DNA of 64,000 nt from Diphasiastrum complanatum (lineage: Eukaryota > Streptophyta > Lycopodiopsida > Lycopodiales > Lycopodiaceae). The notes beneath the pieces were generated by a model that worked only from the letters and a program-made list of their open reading frames with translations, searched no databases and was not told the origin of the DNA. Location of the stretch: NCBI GenBank assembly GCA_029204225.1, contig CM055109.1, positions 32,558,927 through 32,622,926 of the forward strand. The letters run 5' to 3'. Below are positions 58,441-64,000 of the stretch, piece by piece; positions within the stretch are counted from its first letter, which is position 1, and each line of letters starts with the position of its first letter. Position numbers and translations under genes: made by a program.

Positions 58441-59833
58441 GCCACTCAAAACCACCCCTGCACAAACCCTTCACCAAATTTAGCTTCCGAACGCAACCAA
58501 ATGAGATGACGATCCAGTATATCCAGAGCTGCAAAAGAGAGGATTGTCATTAAAATGTCATGTTCGAGAGTTAATTAAACATCGTGTAGACAACAAGGAG
58601 GAGTATGTCATTGAGAGTTTTGGTAGTTCAAATACAGGTTTTGTTTATCACGTCTCGAAACCAAATAGAAACTATTTTTGTAGTGCAAGTAACAGTCTCA
58701 TTACGTTGTCTTCATTGTCGGGCAATGCAAATTTTTAGCTCTTTTTTTATGCTTTGGAATATCAGATGAACTATATCCGATCAGGATGGACTGCATTCTT
58801 TGCTTGATAATGCATTTTCAAACTTTGTGTTTCAATGTGGCATCAAATCTCGGTTTGTCATTTTCATTGGCAAATAGTACACTTTTAAAGATTGTGTAAA
58901 CTTTTTAGGTTCCCTACCCTAAAATTATATTTGATTTTCTTCAAGGATATGGTTGCTGTAAATCCGAACATGTTGCTGCTGCATTGAGTTCAAATTATTT
59001 TGCTCATAACTCTAAGCATGGCTATAAAAATAGAACGATGATAAACTTGCTAAACTCGTGAATTGTTACTTGCAGATTGTCTAACCCCTATTTCACTCAA
59101 CTCTTTAAAGACTCATTTTTGTGCGCAGTCCATGGGAAGAGAGTTACTTTATTCTCCAAGGATATATTATTAGCACAAAGCTTGAGGAGATATTATTCTC
59201 AAAGATCATGTACTATACCAAATTTTGATTTAATACATATGAAATTATTTTTGATTCACAATCTTTTATTGATTTTGTACTATTCGAAACATATGCAAGC
59301 ATAATACAACAACTTAACCCATGAGCTTTCAAAAACTCCATGCATGTAACAATAATCAAGACAAAGGCTTTAATACTATCAAGCCACATATCATTCATAC
59401 CAAAGCAAGGTTTCTAATTCGAAATTTGACAAAACCATCCCCTAAGTCTACTTGACCATTGCCAATTCCAAAGCCTTTTAAAATTGATCAAACAATCTTG
59501 TCAAGAAAGACTGACACACAACTCCAAAGGATGTGACTATCTTGCAAGTAAGCATTATGCGAGAACAATAACATCACTCAAGAAACAATAACATATTAAA
59601 TTCTTCCACTCCTAACATAGTAGCACTAGTATTATATGAAACAAAATAAATATCGTAGCCAAAAAGGTGAGTAACTTGCATTTGAATGATGTCTACTCCT
59701 GCACATGCATCCACTTTCTGAACATTAATTTCTTCTTTTCCATGATCCCTACGTGAAATTTTTTTCGTTCAGCACTCTCAAGGTATAGTAGATTGCTTTT
59801 TGTAATATACTCTCTCCAAGGCAAAGTCCATTT
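58441..59833. other. Spacer, nothing recognised
   Basis: No supported gene. The short open frame at 58,544-58,738 shows no family features. Confidence 0.35.
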
Positions 59834-61070
59834 TATTGGATTATTCTCCTTCCTACTAATCGACTCGGTTTTTAATCTTCATCCAACTGTTTATCCAGTT
59901 CTGCGGATTTTCCCGTGTCTTTATACAGTCTGCAGAATTACAAGTGTTTTTACACAATCTGCAGAAATACATGGAGTTTGACAACAGTGTCGCATTTTTC
60001 TCTAGAAACCCGACAGTGTCACCTATCATGTAAAAATGCAGTGTCGTCTTTTTTCGCATTTTTCGCGTGTTAGGAATCTCGTGTAAAAATGTAGTGTCGC
60101 CCTTTTTGCATTTTTTGCTTGTTAGGAATTGCGAGTAAAAATGTAGAGTCGCGTTTTTCGCATTTTTTCAAAGTGCCTCAAACGGTAAGAAAATGACTTT
60201 GGCACAATGTGGGACTACCTGAATATTAAGGACATGAGATTTTGCGACATTGTTGTTTTTCTCTAAAAGCCGACACTGTCGTCTTTTTGCGACACTGTCT
60301 CATGTGGCAGTTTTAGTTCATTTATGGAGAGTGACAATTTTAGTTCATATATGCAGAAAACTGTTTATGGCAATCGTCGTCGCTTATCAGCAATTATTTC
60401 TGAGAAGGAACTGGATGAATGTTAGCGGACTCCAGCCAACTGGCAATCGCATTTGACGACCTAATTACTTTGTATAAATCAGCTGATCATAATATCTTTT
60501 TAGTCCTGGATCAACATTGTGAATTGTGAAGGAGTTGAGTGTTATTACACAATGCTTCATGCGCTCTCATAAGCATCGTTCACAATCAAAAAGTATTTTT
60601 GTTAGCTCTCTATCAAGCTTTCAAGCTTGAACTCTCTTGAGCATTCTAATTCAGTCTTTTAGAGATTTATTTTAGAGTTGCTATTGCGCTACTGCTTATC
60701 AACATAGTTGTTTATTATCAGACTTATTCTCAGTTACTCAGAGACTGCTTTAGAGTGCGCGGTTTCTATCTACTATTGTCTTACGCTCATTGGCATCTGA
60801 TCTTGTTTTTCTGAATCAATACTATTTCCTTATTGCATTTAGTTTGTATCAGAATGCATGCATCTCTGTATTGCTTTTGTAGCTGGTAGAAATTGTCTGT
60901 GAATTCAATACTTTATGTTTGGCTATGTAATCACTTAGTATCTAGCGAAAGTTAGTTGCTAAAGATTGAACGTGATTTCCATCACTACTACTTTGTTCAA
61001 TTTTTGATAGGCGTAGTCATGCATTGGAAGTAGGAAGTTTTTGCATTCTATTATTCACCTATTACTGACA
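59834..61070 (+). mobile_element. Copia element D, 5' LTR, ~1.24 kb
   Basis: It starts TTGGATTATTCTCC (shared with 56,224) and ends ATTACTGACA right before the primer-binding-site-like TGGTATCGAAGC (61,071-61,082). It has a TATA-like TGTATAAATCAGC at about 60,472-60,484. It contains three 53-bp repeats (60,029-60,175). Confidence 0.7.
60029..60175 (+). repeat. 53-bp repeats inside LTR D
   Basis: Three units starting TGTAAAAATG(C/T)AGTGTCG or GTAAAAATGTAGAGTCG, with GCATTTTT and GTGTTAGGAAT, at 60,029, 60,082 and 60,134. The third is truncated. They lie in U3, upstream of the putative TATA box. Confidence 0.9.
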
Positions 61071-61082
61071 TGGTATCGAAGC
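61071..61082 (+). other. Primer-binding-site-like sequence of element D
   Basis: TGGTATCGAAGC differs from the standard TGGTATCAGAGC at positions 8 and 9. It is mutated, or complementary to a different tRNA. Confidence 0.65.
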
Positions 61083-61340
61083 ATACTATCATAGTATTAG
61101 TGCTAGGTCACTACTTCTTTATCTGAATCGTCACGATATTAGACTTATGATCTCTATTAGGGCCTAATACTATTTTGATATTAGAGTAAAAAGCTCTAAT
61201 ACTTGATATCTTTCGCGATATCAAATTGATATCATATTCTTCAGTTCCTTTCATCCTTTCAGTATCAGAGAATTGATTTCCTGTTGTTGGCATCACTACA
61301 TCTTAGTGTCATCGATACAATCAACAAACTAAGTTCCAGA

Positions 61341-61625
61341 CGGATTCTCAAAGTAAAGCTGGTCTTATCGCAGACAAGCTGAATGGATCCAATTATCAGT
61401 TGTGGAAATTTAAGATGAAGACCTTGCTGATAGCCAACGAGTTGTGGGATGTTGTTATAGGTATAGAAGTAAAACTTGAAGACGACACAGACGACTCAAA
61501 GTGGAAATTGAAGGATGGTAAAGCTTTTGCGCTTATTATCCTCAATATATTAGATAGGACACATAGCTGAAGCTAAAACTTCAAAAGAAGTTTGGGACAT
61601 CCTAAAATCACTATTATGTGTATCC
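61341..61625 (+). pseudogene. Copia element D gag fragment
   Basis: The frame SQSKAGLIADKLNGSNYQLW, KFKMKTLLIANELWDVVIGI, WKLKDGKAFALIILNILD, then after a shift AKTSKEVWDILKSLL, is the start of copia gag. The frame breaks after NILDRTHS and the rest of gag and pol is missing. Confidence 0.8.
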
Positions 61626-62335
61626 GGAACTTGTAAAATACCTAGAAATTTTGAAGACTGCAATTTTTTTGACAGAAGGTCAACATTGAGATTCGAAATC
61701 TATTTTGACTCTAGAAATCGAAATTGAAATCGGCCTTTGGATTGCGTCGACAGGTTGAATCAAATCGATATATTTTTTACCCAGCACCCATTTTGACCCA
61801 ATACCTATTTTGACCTTGTCAATTATTTTCAACCCAAGGTCTATTTTGACCCTTGTGTTTATATTGACAACTATTTTCGAAACCCAAGTCGCAATCTGAT
61901 TATGGCCCAAGAATGATGTTGACAGTTTACTTACTATGTACATACAAGTTTAAGATCTATGGCGACCTTTATCTATTGTCAGACATATTAAATAGCATAG
62001 CAAACACTTGTAATCGTTTTCAGTACCTTAGAAATAATAGATTTTTGCTATAAGTAAACAAGTAGTGCACTTGAATTTTCAAGTCAAGGTAAGCAAAGCA
62101 AGAGCAATTTTCTAGCTATTATAATCCTCTAATCTTCTTGAAGATCAATTTTAATGAAAAAGATTTTTCAACTCTTGGATTCAATTTGATTATCTTACAT
62201 TTTGTTTGTTCAGCTTCTACTTCTTCATACATTCATTGTCTGAATACTACACTAATTGACATAGTTTGTCTTCCATTGCTACTGTCTATTTCGACCTTGT
62301 CTAAATCCACTCTACTGATTTCTGATGTTTTCAAC
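61626..62335 (+). mobile_element. Copia element E, 5' LTR (left end uncertain)
   Basis: Sequence immediately upstream of a perfect primer-binding site (62,336-62,347). It includes repeated ACCTATTTTGACC-like words (61,760-61,870). The left LTR end is not certain; TGTGTATCCGG at about 61,617 is a candidate. Confidence 0.5.
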
Positions 62336-62347
62336 TGGTATCAGAGC
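62336..62347 (+). other. Copia element E primer-binding site
   Basis: TGGTATCAGAGC, perfect match to the plant copia consensus. Confidence 0.9.
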
Positions 62348-62398
62348 GAGTTGTTGATTCCACCATACAATAGAGTCATTTTTAGTCTTGTCTTTACC

Positions 62399-62950
62399 AT
62401 GACTTCATCTGGAAGTATGCAACCTGAAGCTTTTTCTCTTTCGACAATATTTTCTTTTTCAATAATTAATCTTCAGAATGGATTTAGACTCCAATTCATC
62501 TCCAATTGAGAAGTGCTATGGAGATAACTACCATATTTGAAAATTCAAGATAAAGGTAGTATTGCTTGCAAAAGAATTATGGGACATTGTTGAAGACACT
62601 AACATCAAACGGATGCAGTTATCATCATAGTGGATGCAATCATTCATCACCAAATGAAGATAGAGAGATGGGAAGGCTTTTGCAATGATTACTCTCAATA
62701 TTAATGACTTTCAGATCAGTCATTCATATTAGCCCAGACTACTAAGGAGGCTTGGAATATCCTAGTTACCCTTTATGGCATTAGAGATTTCACCTCCAAA
62801 CTCTATTTGAGGAAGAAATTTTTCACTCTAAAATGTTTGAAGTTGATTCTATTTCCACCTATAATGATCGCCAAGTGAAGATCTTCAAGAATCTTGTCAC
62901 GTGCAAACCAAAAGGACACCTGTGGAGCATAAACCACCCAACCAACATGA
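62399..62950 (+). pseudogene. Copia element E gag (broken)
   Basis: ATGACTTCATCTGG at about 62,399 opens the gag leader. After a shift near 62,460 it reads MDLDSNSSPIEKCYGDNYHI, KFKIKVVLLAKELWDIVEDT, DGKAFAMITLNINDFQIS and TKEAWNI-like remains, with several stops. The C-terminus grades into unrecognised sequence near 62,900. Confidence 0.7.
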
Positions 62951-64000
62951 AGAGGCTAGTCAATGGATGCAATCCTCGAACGGAAAGTATTCAGATGCAA
63001 GTGTTTTGCTAGGTCATTGGATGCACATCGTCAGATGCACGTCATCAGCTGCAATCGTCGGACACAATTTTTAGCTTGTCGTCAGGTGCACGTTGGATGG
63101 GAATTGATAATTTGTCATTTTTTATGTACATATGTAAATTCCACGTGTGATGCATGTTTCCATGTGTGAAGAGTAGGCCTAAATGCATTTAGTTCATAAT
63201 GACTCAAACTCTCTTGATTCAAGTATCACTAGAAAATTTATTATACTCAGATATTATTGAGTATCTGAAGAATCAGAGATGCCTTGCTAGGTATGATCTT
63301 GAACAAAGAACGATATTTCAAGATAAAGTTGGACCTACACAATTATAAAAGATGATGTCCTATTTTTTTTGGAATAATCTCGATAAGGAAGAGAGAGGAT
63401 GTTTAAGTTGGGAAATACTCCAAGAGAAGTTTTGTGTTAATCCCTTTGGCAGTTCATAATTATATGTAGGATGTACAAAATTTCGAAGAAAAATTCAAAA
63501 AACTACTAAATGAGAAAATTTATTCTTTTAATGCAAAAAGAGGTAGATTTTTATGGCTACTATGATGGACAATTAGATTACTGGACATTCCACTCCCAAT
63601 TTAATCTTTTTCAGCCCACGACATAGCCAAATTTTGTTCAGTTTGATAAAGATAATCAACTACGAGATATCAATGTCTCCTATCCAAACGTATGGGAGAT
63701 GTACATCGATTGGGAAGCAAATTATCCAACCCACTATGAGAATATCACATGCAACATTTAATCTAGGAGAGCTCACAAAGAACATGGAAGATTCATGACA
63801 TATTAATTGGAATTTATTAGTAATTTTATCACCAAGGTTCTAGATGGAGTACAGAGTCTATACATGTAGGGTTCTTTTATTAAGTTGAATGCGAAGCTAC
63901 TAAAGGAGATCATTCCTAGAAGAGGAATGTGTTATGATAAAAAGATCTCACAAGCAGTTTATGTGGAACTTACCTAGAGATTAAGTTGGAAAGATTTTGT
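62951..64000. other. Degraded, partly coding-like sequence
   Basis: 62,960-63,090 has repeated GGATGCA and CGTC(A/G)GATGCA words. From about 63,630 a plus-strand frame reads FDKDNQLRDINVSYPNVWEM, YIDWEANYPTHYENITCNI and, past a stop, LEFISNFITKVLDGVQSLY and IIPRRGMCYDKKISQAVYVE. It looks like decayed protein-coding sequence of an element, but I do not recognise it, and it runs off the end of the window. Confidence 0.3.

Overview
The window looks like repeat-rich nuclear DNA of a land plant. It is AT-rich and has GT-AG introns. It is dominated by decayed LTR retrotransposons (Ty1/copia and Ty3/gypsy), plant-type CACTA and Mutator-like DNA transposons, and long (GA)n/(CA)n microsatellites. Only two ordinary plant loci are visible: a transmembrane ascorbate-reducible cytochrome b561 (6,402-8,804, + strand, four exons) and a 60S ribosomal protein L34 locus (40,296-43,298, - strand, four exons). 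The mix of element families suggests a large-genome, possibly spore-bearing, lineage such as a fern, lycophyte or moss. That is an impression, not a demonstration.

Layout. 0-5.6 kb: copia gag scrap, Ty3 integrase relic, a reverse-transcriptase-type C-terminal relic and a ~118-bp tandem repeat. 6.0-8.8 kb: cytochrome b561. 10.5-13.5 kb: chromovirus-type Ty3 pol relic with LTR pieces in conflicting orientation. 13.77-13.92 kb: two adjacent hairpins. 14.65-16.44 kb: small copia derivative with two near-identical 370-bp LTRs. 16.6-21.9 kb: CACTA (En/Spm) transposon with both of its typical genes. 21.9-23.9 kb: Ty3 gag, leader with ~133-bp tandem repeats, and LTR. 25.4-26.0 kb: copia gag/protease. 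27.3-28.9 kb: an unclassified transposase-like gene with good splice sites. 29.85-30.44 kb: 296-bp tandem duplication. 31.0-34.2 kb: three unusual genes or gene fragments: a histone-H3-fold ORF, a SAM-dependent DNA-methyltransferase-like exon and an unrecognised ORF. 34.2-37.3 kb: copia element fused to a Ty3 gag piece. 37.3-38.0 and 56.4-58.4 kb: two copies of one Mutator-like family. 45.7-56.2 kb: one copia element whose 3' LTR has been invaded by a second copia element of opposite orientation. 59.8-62.9 kb: two more copia 5' ends (LTR, primer-binding site, gag).

Two results stand out. First, intron 1 of the RPL34 locus carries a duplicated C/D-box snoRNA. Its D' guide has 11 complementary bases to the universally conserved large-subunit rRNA segment GACCGUCGUGA, and the five-nucleotide rule points to the C methylated by yeast snR73 / human U35. 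Exon 1 of the same RPL34 copy has a net 10-nt deletion that breaks the frame, so the locus may persist as a snoRNA host. Second, the ORF at 31,021-31,626 aligns without gaps to histone H3 from the alphaN helix to alpha3, including RVTIMPKD. It has a proline-rich N-tail and a basic C-terminal extension not found in H3, and it lies beside a DNA-methyltransferase-like exon in a transposon-rich block.

All family assignments come from motif recognition by eye. Nearly all mobile-element genes contain stops or frameshifts and are marked as pseudogenes.
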